32,967 nt of DNA from Chloroflexota bacterium (GCA_005887995.1 VBJD01000082.1:1-32967); one strand, 5' to 3'; shown: positions 1 to 7,789, counted from the stretch's first letter. Numbers and translations are program-made. The notes: generated by a model from the sequence alone, not told the origin.

Positions 1-2
1 CT

Positions 3-179
3 GGACCGGGTAAGTTCGGTGGTTCGACTATCACAACGCGGGTCACAAGCTCGACGCGCTTCAGCAACGTGCCGCGTACGGGCGTAGGTCCGAGTCTGCC
101 TCTCGCAATCACTATCGACGCGCAGCCAAACCCTGATAGAACCTTCGACCTACTGAGCGTTGAGGCGCAAGTCCGCTAA
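3..179 (+). CDS. C-terminal end of an unknown protein (5' truncated by window edge)
   Basis: One plus-strand frame is open from the window edge for 58 codons and ends at a TAA at 177-179, five bases before the convergent stop of the acyl-CoA ligase. The peptide is rich in Ser, Thr and Val, with alternating polar and hydrophobic residues, as in a beta-rich or secreted domain, and ends SVEAQVR. Codon third positions are less GC-biased than in neighbouring genes. I recognise no family. It is called coding because the open frame ends exactly where the next gene begins; a chance open frame of this length is possible. Confidence 0.4.
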   Translation, partial: GPGKFGGSTITTRVTSSTRFSNVPRTGVGPSLPLAITIDAQPNPDRTFDLLSVEAQVR

Positions 180-184
180 CGAAG

Positions 185-1789
185 TTACGTCCGCTCCCGC
201 AGCTTGTACCGCTGGATCTTGCCCGTTGCGGTCTTCGGCAGCTCGGTCACGAACTCGATCCAGCGCGGGTACTTGTACGGCGCGATCCGATCCTTCACAT
301 GGCGCTTGAGCTCCTCGGCGAGCGCGTCGCTCGGGGTGCGACCGTTCTTCAGGATGACGAACGCGCGCGGCTTGATGAGCTCGTCCTCATCCCGTGCACC
401 GACGACCGCCGCCTCGAGCACCGCGGGATGCTCCATGATCGCGGCCTCGACCTCCGCCGGTGACACCCACTGACCCGAGACCTTGAGCATGTCGTCGGAG
501 CGGCCCTCGTAGGTGAAGAAACCGTCCTCCGCCAATTGATAGCGGTCGCCGGTGACCGTCCACTCGCCGCGGAAGGTCGCCTTCGATTTCTCGTGCTTGT
601 TCCAGTAGAAGGCGCAGCACGAATCGCCGGAGACCCAGAGATTGCCGGTGTTGCCAGGAGCGAGCTCTTTGCCGTCGTCATCCACGATCTTCGCCTTGTA
701 GCCCGGGACGACCGTGCCGCTCGTCCCGCCGCGCGCCTTGCCCGGAATGTTGCAGATGAAGATGTGCAGCATCTCGGTCGAACCGATCCCGTCGATGATC
801 TCGGTGCCGAAGCGCGCTTTCCAGCGATCGAACAGCGGCTTGGGGAGAGCCTCACCGGCGGACACGCAGAACTTGAGTGACGAGAGGTCGTACTTGAAGC
901 CCTCCTCCGGATACGCGAGGAGCGCGGCGTAGAACGTCGGCGCGGTGTACATGACCGTCGGCTTCTCGCTCGTGACGAGCCCGTACACGAGGTCGGGTGT
1001 CGCGCGCTCCGGCTTGTAGACAACGGACGCGCCGTAGCGCAGCGGAACGAACACGCCGTTGCCCAGTCCGTAGGCGTGGAAGAGCGGAGAGACGGTGAAG
1101 TAACGATCGTCCTCGGCGCAGTTCAGCACGTAGCGGCCGAACGTCTCTGCCGAATAGATCATGTCGTGCTGCAGGTGCACCGCGCCCTTTGGGAAGCCGG
1201 TCGTGCCCGACGAGTAGAGCCAGAAGGCCATGTCGTCGGGCGTCGTGTCCGCGGGATCGAGGTCGTCCTTCGCAGCCGCGAGAGCTTGCTCGAACGAGAC
1301 GACGCCGCTCGGCAGCGCGCCTTCGAGCGGCGCGACGCCCGACGCCGTCACGAGCACGTGCCGCAAACGAGGACAGTCCTTGCGAACGTCGAGCACCTTC
1401 TGAAGGAGCGACGCCGACACGACGATCGCCTTGGCGCGGCTGTCGCGCAGGATGTAGGTGAGATCGCGCGGTATCAGCAGCGTGTTCGTCGGCACCGGGA
1501 TCACGCCGATCTTGATCGCGCCGAAGAACGCGTACACGAAGGCCGGCGAATCGACGCAGAGGATGACGACGCGGTCCTCGATGTCGAGCCCGAGCGAGCG
1601 CAGCGCGTTTCCCGCACGGTCGACGTTCTCGGCGTACTCGCCGTAGGTCACGCTCTTACCCTGGCAGCGGATCGCGATCTTGTCGCCGCGCGCGGCTCGA
1701 TGCGCGTCGACGTAGGTCATCGCCGCGTTGTAGCGGTCGGGCAGCTCCGGGAGGCGAATGTCCGCAGGGCGTGTCGCGACGTCGGTCAC
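185..1789 (-). CDS. Benzoate-CoA-ligase-like acyl-CoA synthetase (AMP-binding family)
   Basis: A full-length 534-residue adenylate-forming enzyme that joins a carboxylic acid to CoA through an acyl-adenylate in the cytoplasm. Visible motifs are the phosphate loop YSSGTTGFPKGAVH near residue 195, the GRSDDMLKVSGQWVSP hinge between N- and C-terminal domains, and the C-terminal lysine motif PKTATGKIQR. Overall pattern, length and hinge resemble the benzoate-CoA ligase subfamily, so an aromatic or related acid is the likely substrate, but specificity cannot be read from sequence. The ATG start overlaps the upstream gene's stop as ATGA. It is the last gene of an operon with CoA-transferase and enoyl-CoA hydratase genes, which supports organic-acid catabolism. 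Confidence 0.88.
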   Translation of the reverse strand: MTDVATRPADIRLPELPDRYNAAMTYVDAHRAARGDKIAIRCQGKSVTYGEYAENVDRAGNALRSLGLDIEDRVVILCVDSPAFVYAFFGAIKIGVIPVPTNTLLIPRDLTYILRDSRAKAIVVSASLLQKVLDVRKDCPRLRHVLVTASGVAPLEGALPSGVVSFEQALAAAKDDLDPADTTPDDMAFWLYSSGTTGFPKGAVHLQHDMIYSAETFGRYVLNCAEDDRYFTVSPLFHAYGLGNGVFVPLRYGASVVYKPERATPDLVYGLVTSEKPTVMYTAPTFYAALLAYPEEGFKYDLSSLKFCVSAGEALPKPLFDRWKARFGTEIIDGIGSTEMLHIFICNIPGKARGGTSGTVVPGYKAKIVDDDGKELAPGNTGNLWVSGDSCCAFYWNKHEKSKATFRGEWTVTGDRYQLAEDGFFTYEGRSDDMLKVSGQWVSPAEVEAAIMEHPAVLEAAVVGARDEDELIKPRAFVILKNGRTPSDALAEELKRHVKDRIAPYKYPRWIEFVTELPKTATGKIQRYKLRERT

Positions 1790-2046
1790 TTTTGTTGCTC
1801 CCCCGACGCGATGATGGCACCAAGAGCAAGGCGCACGGCGTCCGAGCCCTGGTGCAGCCGCTTCCCGTCCCAGAGCGCCGGCACCGCGCGGCCGCCGCGC
1901 GCCGCGAATGCGTCCGCACCGTCGCCCTCGACGTTCTGGAAGTCGACGAGCGGCTTCAGTCCGGCCTCGACGATCTTCGCGCGGATCGCCGCCGACGCCG
2001 GGTCCGCGAGGCGGTGATAGAGGACGTACGGTGGCTCGCTACTCAC
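1786..2046 (-). CDS. Small thioredoxin-fold / GST-N-terminal-like protein
   Basis: An 86-residue protein read from a GTG that overlaps the last 8 nt of the CoA-transferase beta gene; its TGA overlaps the ligase start. The pattern YVLYHRLADPASAAIRAKIVEAGL, then a conserved cis-proline motif AVPALWDGKRL and a final Ser-Asp helix (GSDAVRLAL), matches the N-terminal glutathione-S-transferase or glutaredoxin fold. No cysteine is present, so it is not a redox-active glutaredoxin, and no C-terminal helical GST domain follows. Tight overlap with both neighbours implies co-translation, and it may be an accessory to the CoA-transferase or ligase. A longer upstream reading in this frame would lie entirely inside the beta-subunit gene and is rejected. 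Confidence 0.6.
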   Translation of the reverse strand: MSSEPPYVLYHRLADPASAAIRAKIVEAGLKPLVDFQNVEGDGADAFAARGGRAVPALWDGKRLHQGSDAVRLALGAIIASGEQQK

Positions 2047-2806
2047 CGCGCCTCGTCCAGAAGCCCTGTGGGTCGTAGCCGCGGATGATGCGCAGGACCT
2101 CGGCCGAGGGCAGCTCCGTCTCGCGGACATCCGATGCGACGCGCAGCTGCCAGCCGGTGTTCGCACGCACGTCGTCGACCGAGGACCCGGGGTGGTACGA
2201 CGCGAGGACCGCGTCGCCATCCTCGAAGCGGAACACGCCGAGCGTCGTGATGAGCACCGACGGCCCGCCATGCACGAGGCCGACGCGACGCCGCCAGTCT
2301 CCGCCCGTGCCATAGCCGGGGGACGTGATGAAGTCGACCTTCTCGCGCAGTCGTCGCTTGTCGTGCGGCATGATCACGATCAGGCGATGCGCGAGGCTGG
2401 CGATATCCGCACCGCCACCGGATCCCGGCAGGGCAACTGTGGGATGCATGCGGTCCGCGCCGATCGCCGTCGTGTTGAGATTTCCGTGGCGGTCGATCTC
2501 CGCGCCGCCGATGAATCCCGCCTGCACCTCGCCGCGCTGCAGCATCCCCATGACCGCGAGCATCGGTCCGCACCAGAGCGCGTTCTCGACGTTCGGGTTG
2601 TCGCCCATCGTGTAGAGGAGCTCGCCGGCCGGCTCGTCGCGGATGATGCCGAGCTCGAAGAGCCCGATCGCGCTCGGCGCGTGTGTCTTCTTCGCCAGGA
2701 CGAACGCGATGAGCGGGAGGCGCATGCCGACGAAGACCGTCTCGCCGTCGCGGATCTCGCGCGCGGCCTGGGCGACCATGAGCTCGCCCGCGGAGACGTC
2801 GGTCAA
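2039..2806 (-). CDS. CoA-transferase family protein, subunit beta (GctB/IpdB-like)
   Basis: A 255-residue subunit of a family I two-subunit CoA-transferase, cytoplasmic. The FELG motif at residues 50-53 places Glu51 where the glutaconate CoA-transferase beta subunit has its catalytic glutamate. GFIGGAEIDRHGNLNTT and a glycine-rich GSGGGADIA segment are typical of the family. Members move CoA between organic acids, but the related IpdAB proteins are ring hydrolases for cyclic CoA esters, so the reaction is uncertain. The start is a TTG whose bases overlap the alpha-subunit stop as TTGA; an alternative ATG nine codons later would remove the first helix. It lies directly downstream of the alpha subunit. 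Confidence 0.85.
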   Translation of the reverse strand: MTDVSAGELMVAQAAREIRDGETVFVGMRLPLIAFVLAKKTHAPSAIGLFELGIIRDEPAGELLYTMGDNPNVENALWCGPMLAVMGMLQRGEVQAGFIGGAEIDRHGNLNTTAIGADRMHPTVALPGSGGGADIASLAHRLIVIMPHDKRRLREKVDFITSPGYGTGGDWRRRVGLVHGGPSVLITTLGVFRFEDGDAVLASYHPGSSVDDVRANTGWQLRVASDVRETELPSAEVLRIIRGYDPQGFWTRRGE

Positions 2807-3717
2807 TTGGGCTCGGTGGTCGGCGCGAACTTCACTCGCGCGTCGAGCGCGTCCCAGCGCGGACCGAGCTTGCGCAGGTACGCGGCGCGGTCAGGCACGC
2901 CGGTCACCCACTCGGCGATCCACCGGTCGAACCCCAGGGCGGTGCGCGTCGCGCGGTGGTACTCGTGGAAGAACTCGTGATCGCGTTGGTACATCCGCGA
3001 CAGGGACGAGGGATGGCACGCGCCCGGCTCGTGCACCACGGCGACGACCTTCGTGGCCGGCACGATCGCGCGGTTCGGCGTGCGCACCACGATTTCCGCG
3101 GGGACGATCTCGGCGAGAACGATCGCGCTCTTCGCCGCGAGCGCGGCCTCGTACGAGACGCCCCACGGTCCCTGCAGCTCCGCGCTTCCGTCGCGATCGG
3201 CGACCTGGCACGCGAGGACCGCCAGGTCAGGAGTGATCGCCGGGACGAGGAGCTCCTTGCTCCCATCGAATGGCGACGTCGACTCCTTGAACGTCGGGTT
3301 CGTCCGCGCGATGTCGCTACCGAGCAGCGTCTTCGTCGCGATGTACTGCGCGCCGATCGCTCCGGCGAGGAGCGCCTGCCCGATGGAGAAATTGCTGTGA
3401 TCGCGGACCTCGATCCGGCGCGGCTCGCCCTGCTCGAGGGCGCGGCGGTAGCAGTGACCGAGGCCAGCGGAGACGTTCCCGACCCACGCCGCCTCGACGC
3501 GCGCGACGCAGCCCGCGCCGATGAGCTGGTCAAAGAGGATGTCGGAGATGGGACCGATGAGCGTTAGGTCGCGCTTGCGTTGGCGGATCAGCTCGTGCGC
3601 GAACGCGAATGGGATCGCCGGCTCGAGCGCGCAGCCGATCGCGATGGACATGCCGTCGCGGACGTGGCGCGCGACGGCCTCGCGCAGCGTCGTGCGCTTG
3701 TCCTGCGTCGTGAGGAT
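2803..3717 (-). CDS. CoA-transferase family protein, subunit alpha (GctA/IpdA-like), start codon unclear
   Basis: Partner of the beta subunit and family I CoA-transferase alpha type. The N-terminal DKRTTLREAVARHVRDGMSIAIG, a central GPWGVSYEAALAAKSAIVLAEIV stretch and the C-terminal HEPGACHPSSLSRMY are family-like, and about 300 residues is the normal length. The expected N-terminus falls just after the YIP1 stop at 3720-3722, but no ATG, GTG or TTG is in frame there. The codons are ATC at 3715-3717, then CTC and ACG, with a CTG ten codons on. The first ATG (3649-3651) would delete the first strand and helix. I give the ATC position as a working start; a rare start, a sequence error or re-initiation is possible. 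Confidence 0.8.
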   Translation of the reverse strand: MLTTQDKRTTLREAVARHVRDGMSIAIGCALEPAIPFAFAHELIRQRKRDLTLIGPISDILFDQLIGAGCVARVEAAWVGNVSAGLGHCYRRALEQGEPRRIEVRDHSNFSIGQALLAGAIGAQYIATKTLLGSDIARTNPTFKESTSPFDGSKELLVPAITPDLAVLACQVADRDGSAELQGPWGVSYEAALAAKSAIVLAEIVPAEIVVRTPNRAIVPATKVVAVVHEPGACHPSSLSRMYQRDHEFFHEYHRATRTALGFDRWIAEWVTGVPDRAAYLRKLGPRWDALDARVKFAPTTEPN

Positions 3718-3719
3718 CC

Positions 3720-4262
3720 CTAGCTGATCGCGACGCCGACGATGCCGAGAATGATCGACAAGACAATGACCTCGGCGATCACCGCGACGACACCGACCAC
3801 GACCGCGCGCAGCGTGCTGCAATCGAGAGCCGAGCGCAGTGCGACCACGGTCGTGGCAAGCCGCCAGATCTCGACGACGAGTCGCACGACTCCGGCCAGG
3901 CCAGGGATCGCGACGAGGATCAGCAAGACTCGCGGCACGGTCGCGTAGCCAAGGGTGCGCGCGAGCTCACCCCAGTTCGACCTCGTCGTGGTCGCGGGAA
4001 ACAACCGCACACCGATGAGCCACGCGAACCAGGCGTACACGGCCCAGCTGATGAGCTCGGCGATCGCGCCGACCAGGCCAACTTCGATCGGGCGGCCCGT
4101 GCGTAACGCCACGCCTGCCGCGGCAACGAGCGCCGAAGCGACGACGACGAATGCCGCCTCGCCGGTGGCCTTCTCGTCGGCCTCGATGTCCTCGAATGTC
4201 GCCTCGTCGAGACGAAGGACGCCGACGATGCGGTCGGTCAGCGATCGTTGTGCGACGGCCAT
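3720..4262 (-). CDS. YIP1-family integral membrane protein
   Basis: A 180-residue protein with a soluble N-terminal segment (DRIVGVLRLDEATFEDIEAD) followed by about five hydrophobic segments, the layout of YIP1-domain bacterial membrane proteins. Segments lie near residues 37-52, 62-86, 104-128, and at the very hydrophobic C-terminus. The function of bacterial members is poorly defined. The start is supported by a strong GAGGAGG Shine-Dalgarno about seven bases upstream of the ATG. It sits between enoyl-CoA hydratase (16-nt gap) and the CoA-transferase alpha gene, whose expected start almost touches its stop. Its place in a catabolic operon could mean a transport or membrane role, but nothing in the sequence proves this. 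Confidence 0.7.
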   Translation of the reverse strand: MAVAQRSLTDRIVGVLRLDEATFEDIEADEKATGEAAFVVVASALVAAAGVALRTGRPIEVGLVGAIAELISWAVYAWFAWLIGVRLFPATTTRSNWGELARTLGYATVPRVLLILVAIPGLAGVVRLVVEIWRLATTVVALRSALDCSTLRAVVVGVVAVIAEVIVLSIILGIVGVAIS

Positions 4263-4278
4263 GACGGACCTCCTCGCG

Positions 4279-5052
4279 CTAGCGGCCCTGGTACTCCGGT
4301 TTGCGCTTCTCGACGAAGGCCTTCACACCCTCGCGAGCATCCTCGCTCCCAAAGAGCCGGATGAGCGCAGCGCGCTCCGTCGCGAGCCCCTCCGCGAGCG
4401 ACGTGCCGAAGCCCTGGACGGTCGCGAGCTTGATCTGGCCGCGCGCGTAGCTCGGGCCGCTCGCGTACTCGGTCGCCAGCGCGGTCGCGCGCGCGAGGAG
4501 CTCGCCCGGAGGCACCACCTCATCGACGATGCCCGCGTTCTTGGCCTCCTGCGGCGACAGCGTCGTTCCCTTCAGCATCAGCTCGAGCGCCCTCTGCCTG
4601 CCGATGAGGCGCGGGAGACGCTGCGTGCCGCCCGTACCGGGAAGAAGGCCGAGCGTGACCTCCGGTAGCCCGATCTTGTACGTGCCCTCGGCCGCGATCC
4701 GGAAGTCACAGCAGAGCGCGATCTCAAGACCGCCGCCGAGGCAGTGTCCGTTGATCGCCGCGATGATCACCTTCGGCGTGCTCTCGAACTTCGTCATCGC
4801 CTCGTTCGCGCAGACGACGAACGCGTTCTGCGTGTCGAGGTCGCTCTTCGCGAACACGCTCACGTCCGCGCCGGCGGAGAAGAATTTCTCGGAGGCGCTG
4901 CGCACGACGATCGACCGCACCGCATCGTCCGAGCGCGCGGACTCGATCGCCGCATCGAGCTCTTCCATGAACGCCCGGTCGTAGGAATTGGCCGGCGGGC
5001 GGTCGAGGATGACGTGCCCGATCGCGTCCTGCTTCTCAAACCGAACTGCCAT
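4279..5052 (-). CDS. Enoyl-CoA hydratase / crotonase family
   Basis: A 257-residue crotonase that adds water across the double bond of 2-enoyl-CoA. The oxyanion-hole motif FFSAGADVSVF lies near residue 60, and both catalytic glutamates are present: Glu110 in GHCLGGGLEIAL and Glu131 in IGLPEVTLGLLPGTGGTQ, which favours true hydratase activity. The ATG at 5050-5052 gives the usual crotonase N-terminus MAVRFEKQDAIGHVILDRP; a longer in-frame reading adds 22 low-quality residues and is rejected. It is the first gene of the minus-strand operon with the CoA-transferase and aromatic-type ligase, consistent with beta-oxidation-like breakdown of a CoA-activated acid. Confidence 0.88.
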   Translation of the reverse strand: MAVRFEKQDAIGHVILDRPPANSYDRAFMEELDAAIESARSDDAVRSIVVRSASEKFFSAGADVSVFAKSDLDTQNAFVVCANEAMTKFESTPKVIIAAINGHCLGGGLEIALCCDFRIAAEGTYKIGLPEVTLGLLPGTGGTQRLPRLIGRQRALELMLKGTTLSPQEAKNAGIVDEVVPPGELLARATALATEYASGPSYARGQIKLATVQGFGTSLAEGLATERAALIRLFGSEDAREGVKAFVEKRKPEYQGR

Positions 5053-5135
5053 GATGAGCGCGCATACCCTAGCGGGACGATCACGCGTTCGCTTGAGCGA
5101 ACATCCGTCGCGCTCCATATCCTTGCTTAGTCACT

Positions 5136-5183
5136 GGGGAGCAGGGGCAGCGGTCCCAGGGGTAGGGGCCCCAGGGGCAGGGG
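5136..5183 (+). other. Potential G-quadruplex: six runs of four G upstream of aldehyde dehydrogenase
   Basis: Six GGGG tracts lie at 5136-5139, 5144-5147, 5159-5162, 5165-5168, 5174-5177 and 5180-5183. The last four are separated by only 2, 5 and 2 bases, which meets the usual rule for an intramolecular quadruplex on the plus strand, the coding strand of the downstream gene. The tracts lie between the divergent enoyl-CoA hydratase and aldehyde dehydrogenase genes. Confidence 0.55.
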
Positions 5184-5189
5184 CCCCTG
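5172..5189 (+). terminator. Strong GC hairpin in the aldehyde dehydrogenase leader (attenuator, terminator or structural element)
   Basis: CAGGGGC and GCCCCTG form a perfect 7-bp stem around an AGGG loop. Only two T follow, so it is not a classical intrinsic terminator. It competes with the overlapping G-runs for folding and lies about 70 bases upstream of the aldehyde dehydrogenase ATG. Confidence 0.4.
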
Positions 5190-5190
5190 T

Positions 5191-5253
5191 TCAGCGAGCG
5201 AAGTGAGCGTGTCAGCGAACGAAGCGAGCGTGTCAGGCGATCGAAGGGAGCCA
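5191..5253 (+). repeat. Three tandem 21-bp direct repeats ahead of aldehyde dehydrogenase
   Basis: Units at 5191-5211, 5212-5232 and 5233-5253 follow one another exactly. The first two share the TCAGCGA-CGAAG-GAGCGTG pattern and differ at two positions; the third is more diverged (TCAGGCGATCGAAGGGAGCC) and contains the Shine-Dalgarno AGGGAG of the downstream gene. A 21-bp period is two helical turns, as expected of stacked protein-binding sites, but slippage in a GC-rich spacer could also produce it. Confidence 0.65.
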
Positions 5254-5256
5254 TAA

Positions 5257-6696
5257 ATGGCGCAGATGCTCCTGAACGGCGAGCTTGTCGGCTCGCAGAG
5301 CGGCAAGACGATGCCGGTCCGCAATCCCGCGAACGGCGAGCAGGTCGGCGAGATCCCGCGTGGCACCGCGGCGGACGTCGACGCGGCCGTCACCGCCGCA
5401 GCGAAGGCGTTCCCGGGCTGGGCGGCGACACCACCGAGCAAGCGCGCGAAGCTCATGCACGAGGCCGCGCAGAAGATGCGCGAAGTCCTCGACGAGGTCG
5501 CAACGCTCCTGTCCAAGGAGCAGGGCAAGCCGTTCGCGCACGCGAAGATCGAGGCTACGCGAGTCGCCGAGAACCTCGAGTACTTCGCTGGCCTCGCGGA
5601 CAAGATCCGCGGCGATTACATCCCGCTCGACGATCCGTCGAAGTTCGGCATCACCATCCGGCGCCCAGTCGGCGTCGTGGCGGCGATCACGCCTTGGAAC
5701 TTCCCGCTCACCCTCTTCGCGAACAAGCTCTGCCCCGCCCTCGCGACGGGCTGCACGATCGTCCTGAAGCCGGCGTCGACGACACCGCTCGCGACACAGC
5801 GCGCGATCGAGGCGATCAACTCGGCGGGTTTCCCGCCGGGCGTCATCAATACCCTGCACGGCTCGGGCACCGAGGTGGGCGACGCGCTCGTATCGCACCC
5901 ACGCGTGAACAAGATCGCGTTCACCGGCCAGACCGCGACGGGCAAGCGGATCATGCAGCTCGCGGCGAAGAACGTGACGCGCGTGACGCTTGAGCTCGGC
6001 GGCAGCGACGCGATGATCGTCGCGGAGGACGCGGACATCCGCCGCGCCACCGCAGCCGCCGCGATCGGCCGTTTCTTCAACTCGGGGCAGGCGTGCCTCG
6101 CGGTGAAGCGCATCTTCCTCTTCGACAAGATCGCCGAGGAGTTCATGACGAAGTTCACCGACCGCGCGCAAAAGGAGTGGAAGCTGGGCGACCAGTTCGC
6201 CGCGGACACGAAGATGGGCCCGCTCCACACCGAGACGCAGCGGAGCGAGGTCGAGGCACAGGTCGCCGACGCGGTGAAGCGTGGCGCGAAGGTCCTCGCC
6301 GGCGGCACGCGTCCGGACGGACCGGAGTACGCGAAAGGCTGGTTCTACCCCGCGACGGTGCTGACCGACGTCCCCGAGGACTCGCGCATGGCGACCGAGG
6401 AGGTGTTCGGTCCGGCCGTGCCGCTGTTCATCGTGAACGACCTGGACGAGGCGATCGCCAAGGCGAACGCGTCGATCTACGGGCTCGGGTCGTCGATCTT
6501 CACGCGCGACATGGCCAAAGCGCGGAAGGCCGCCGAGCAACTGGACGCGGGCTACACCTGGGTGAACGACATCCAGGTCGCGTACGACCAGCTGCCGTTC
6601 GGCGGAGCGAAGCAGTCCGGCTTCGGCAAGGAGCACGGCATCGAGGCGATCGAGAGCTACACCGAGAAGAAGTCCGTCGTGCTCGGGTCAGCATGA
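5257..6696 (+). CDS. NAD(P)-dependent aldehyde dehydrogenase (succinate-semialdehyde-dehydrogenase-like)
   Basis: A complete 479-residue class-3-fold aldehyde dehydrogenase oxidising an aldehyde to its acid in the cytoplasm. Catalytic elements are present: Asn148 in PWNFPLTLF, the NAD-binding FTGQTATGKRI, the general base Glu246 in LELGGSDAM, nucleophile Cys280 in FFNSGQACLAVKR, and EEVFGP near residue 385. The nearest look is the succinate-semialdehyde dehydrogenase GabD group, though LAVKR after the cysteine differs from the common TAGKR. The ATG follows an AGGGAG Shine-Dalgarno located in the last 21-bp repeat. It is followed by a small zinc-ribbon gene that may be co-transcribed. Confidence 0.92.
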   Translation: MAQMLLNGELVGSQSGKTMPVRNPANGEQVGEIPRGTAADVDAAVTAAAKAFPGWAATPPSKRAKLMHEAAQKMREVLDEVATLLSKEQGKPFAHAKIEATRVAENLEYFAGLADKIRGDYIPLDDPSKFGITIRRPVGVVAAITPWNFPLTLFANKLCPALATGCTIVLKPASTTPLATQRAIEAINSAGFPPGVINTLHGSGTEVGDALVSHPRVNKIAFTGQTATGKRIMQLAAKNVTRVTLELGGSDAMIVAEDADIRRATAAAAIGRFFNSGQACLAVKRIFLFDKIAEEFMTKFTDRAQKEWKLGDQFAADTKMGPLHTETQRSEVEAQVADAVKRGAKVLAGGTRPDGPEYAKGWFYPATVLTDVPEDSRMATEEVFGPAVPLFIVNDLDEAIAKANASIYGLGSSIFTRDMAKARKAAEQLDAGYTWVNDIQVAYDQLPFGGAKQSGFGKEHGIEAIESYTEKKSVVLGSA

Positions 6697-6730
6697 AGAT
6701 GAGCGAGAGCCGAGCGCGAGGAGTGGCGTA

Positions 6731-7000
6731 GTGGCAGACACGCAGGCTCTCGTCGCGGAGGCGGAATCGCTCGGGCTGTTCAAGGCGCACGCGCCGTTCG
6801 AGGTGCACTGCGCGAACTGCCATGCGCGCCTCGACGGCCGCGGCGACTGCGCCACCTGCGGACTCATCGGTCGGAGCGAGGCCGAGATCGCAAAGCGCGC
6901 ACAAGTCGATCCCGCCGGGACGGCGAAGCTGCTCGAGACACAGATCGCGCGGCGCAAGGCGTTCAAGCCAGCGGGACGGGAGAAGTCGCAGGAGCGCTAG
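6731..7000 (+). CDS. Small zinc-ribbon protein of unknown function
   Basis: An 89-residue protein starting at GTG, with a GAGGAG Shine-Dalgarno seven bases upstream. Its N-terminal half has two CxxC knuckles, CANC at residues 28-31 and CATCG at 40-44, forming a short zinc ribbon flanked by an Ala/Glu-rich helix; the C-terminal part is a basic helix ending in KPAGREKSQER. I recognise no named family. It begins 34 nt after the aldehyde dehydrogenase stop and could be in the same transcript. A DNA-, RNA- or protein-binding accessory role is plausible but unproven. Confidence 0.6.
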   Translation: MADTQALVAEAESLGLFKAHAPFEVHCANCHARLDGRGDCATCGLIGRSEAEIAKRAQVDPAGTAKLLETQIARRKAFKPAGREKSQER

Positions 7001-7083
7001 GAACGAGGCGACGAGCGCGGTCGGGAGGGACCACGCCCGTCGCGCGGGCACAAGCGTGCGGTCGGCGGGCTGCCGACCTCAAG

Positions 7084-7773
7084 TCAATCTTTGGTCAACG
7101 CCAGCCGGTAACCGACGCCGCGCACCGTCTGGATGAGCCGCGGGGCGGCCGGGTCGCTCTCGATCTTGTCGCGCAGGCGTCCGATGTAGACCTTGAGGTA
7201 GTGGCCTTCGGTCCGGTACTCCGGGCCCCACACCTTCGTGAGCAGCGCCTCGTGCGAGATAGCCTCGCCGGCTCGGTTCGCAAGCTCGACGAGCAGGTTG
7301 AATTCGGTCGGCGTGAGCCGGATCTCCGCGTCCCCGCGGTGGACCTGGCGCGCGGCGAGATCGAGGCGCAGGCCGCCTCGCTCGATCGATCCTGGGCGGC
7401 GATCCTGCGGACCGCTTCGCCGCAGCACCGTCTGGATGCGCAGCACGAGCTCGCGGGGGCTGAACGGTTTCGTCATGTAGTCGTCCGCGCCGAGCTCGAG
7501 ACCGCGGATCTTGTCGTGCTCGAGCCCGCGGGCAGTGAGGACGATCACCGGCAACATGGACGTTCGACGGAGCTGTTCGAGCACTGAGAAGCCGTCACGC
7601 CCCGGCAGCGCCAGGTCAAGGACGACGATGTCCGGCCTCGCGTCGCGTATTTGCGCGAGCGCTTCGTCTCCATCGCCCGCCTCGATGACCTCGACCGGCC
7701 CGGAACCGTAGCCGAGCGCGGTGGCGACGAGCGCGCGCACGTCCGGCTCGTCGTCGACGACGAGGACCTTCAT
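7084..7773 (-). CDS. OmpR/PhoB-family response regulator
   Basis: A 229-residue two-domain DNA-binding regulator. The receiver domain (residues 1-115) has the acidic pair Asp7/Asp8, phosphoacceptor Asp53 in VVLDLALPGRDG, the Thr of VIVLTARG and the Lys of YMTKPFSP. The winged-helix effector domain (about 128-225) ends with the typical YLKVYIGRLRDKIE and VRGVGYRL signatures. The gene follows its cognate histidine kinase with a 16-nt gap and ends the operon that also encodes the SDR, aminotransferase and membrane protein. Target genes cannot be told. Confidence 0.93.
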   Translation of the reverse strand: MKVLVVDDEPDVRALVATALGYGSGPVEVIEAGDGDEALAQIRDARPDIVVLDLALPGRDGFSVLEQLRRTSMLPVIVLTARGLEHDKIRGLELGADDYMTKPFSPRELVLRIQTVLRRSGPQDRRPGSIERGGLRLDLAARQVHRGDAEIRLTPTEFNLLVELANRAGEAISHEALLTKVWGPEYRTEGHYLKVYIGRLRDKIESDPAAPRLIQTVRGVGYRLALTKD

Positions 7774-7789
7774 GCGCCCCTTACCCCGG

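Noticed and set aside
5191-5253. 21-bp tandem repeats considered as CRISPR
   Set aside because: Units are directly adjacent without spacers, and no cas genes are present.
5233-6636. A 467-codon minus-strand open frame opposite aldehyde dehydrogenase
   Set aside because: Arg/Val/Asp-rich antisense reading created by GC-biased codons of the real gene; no family motif, and the opposite strand carries all catalytic residues.
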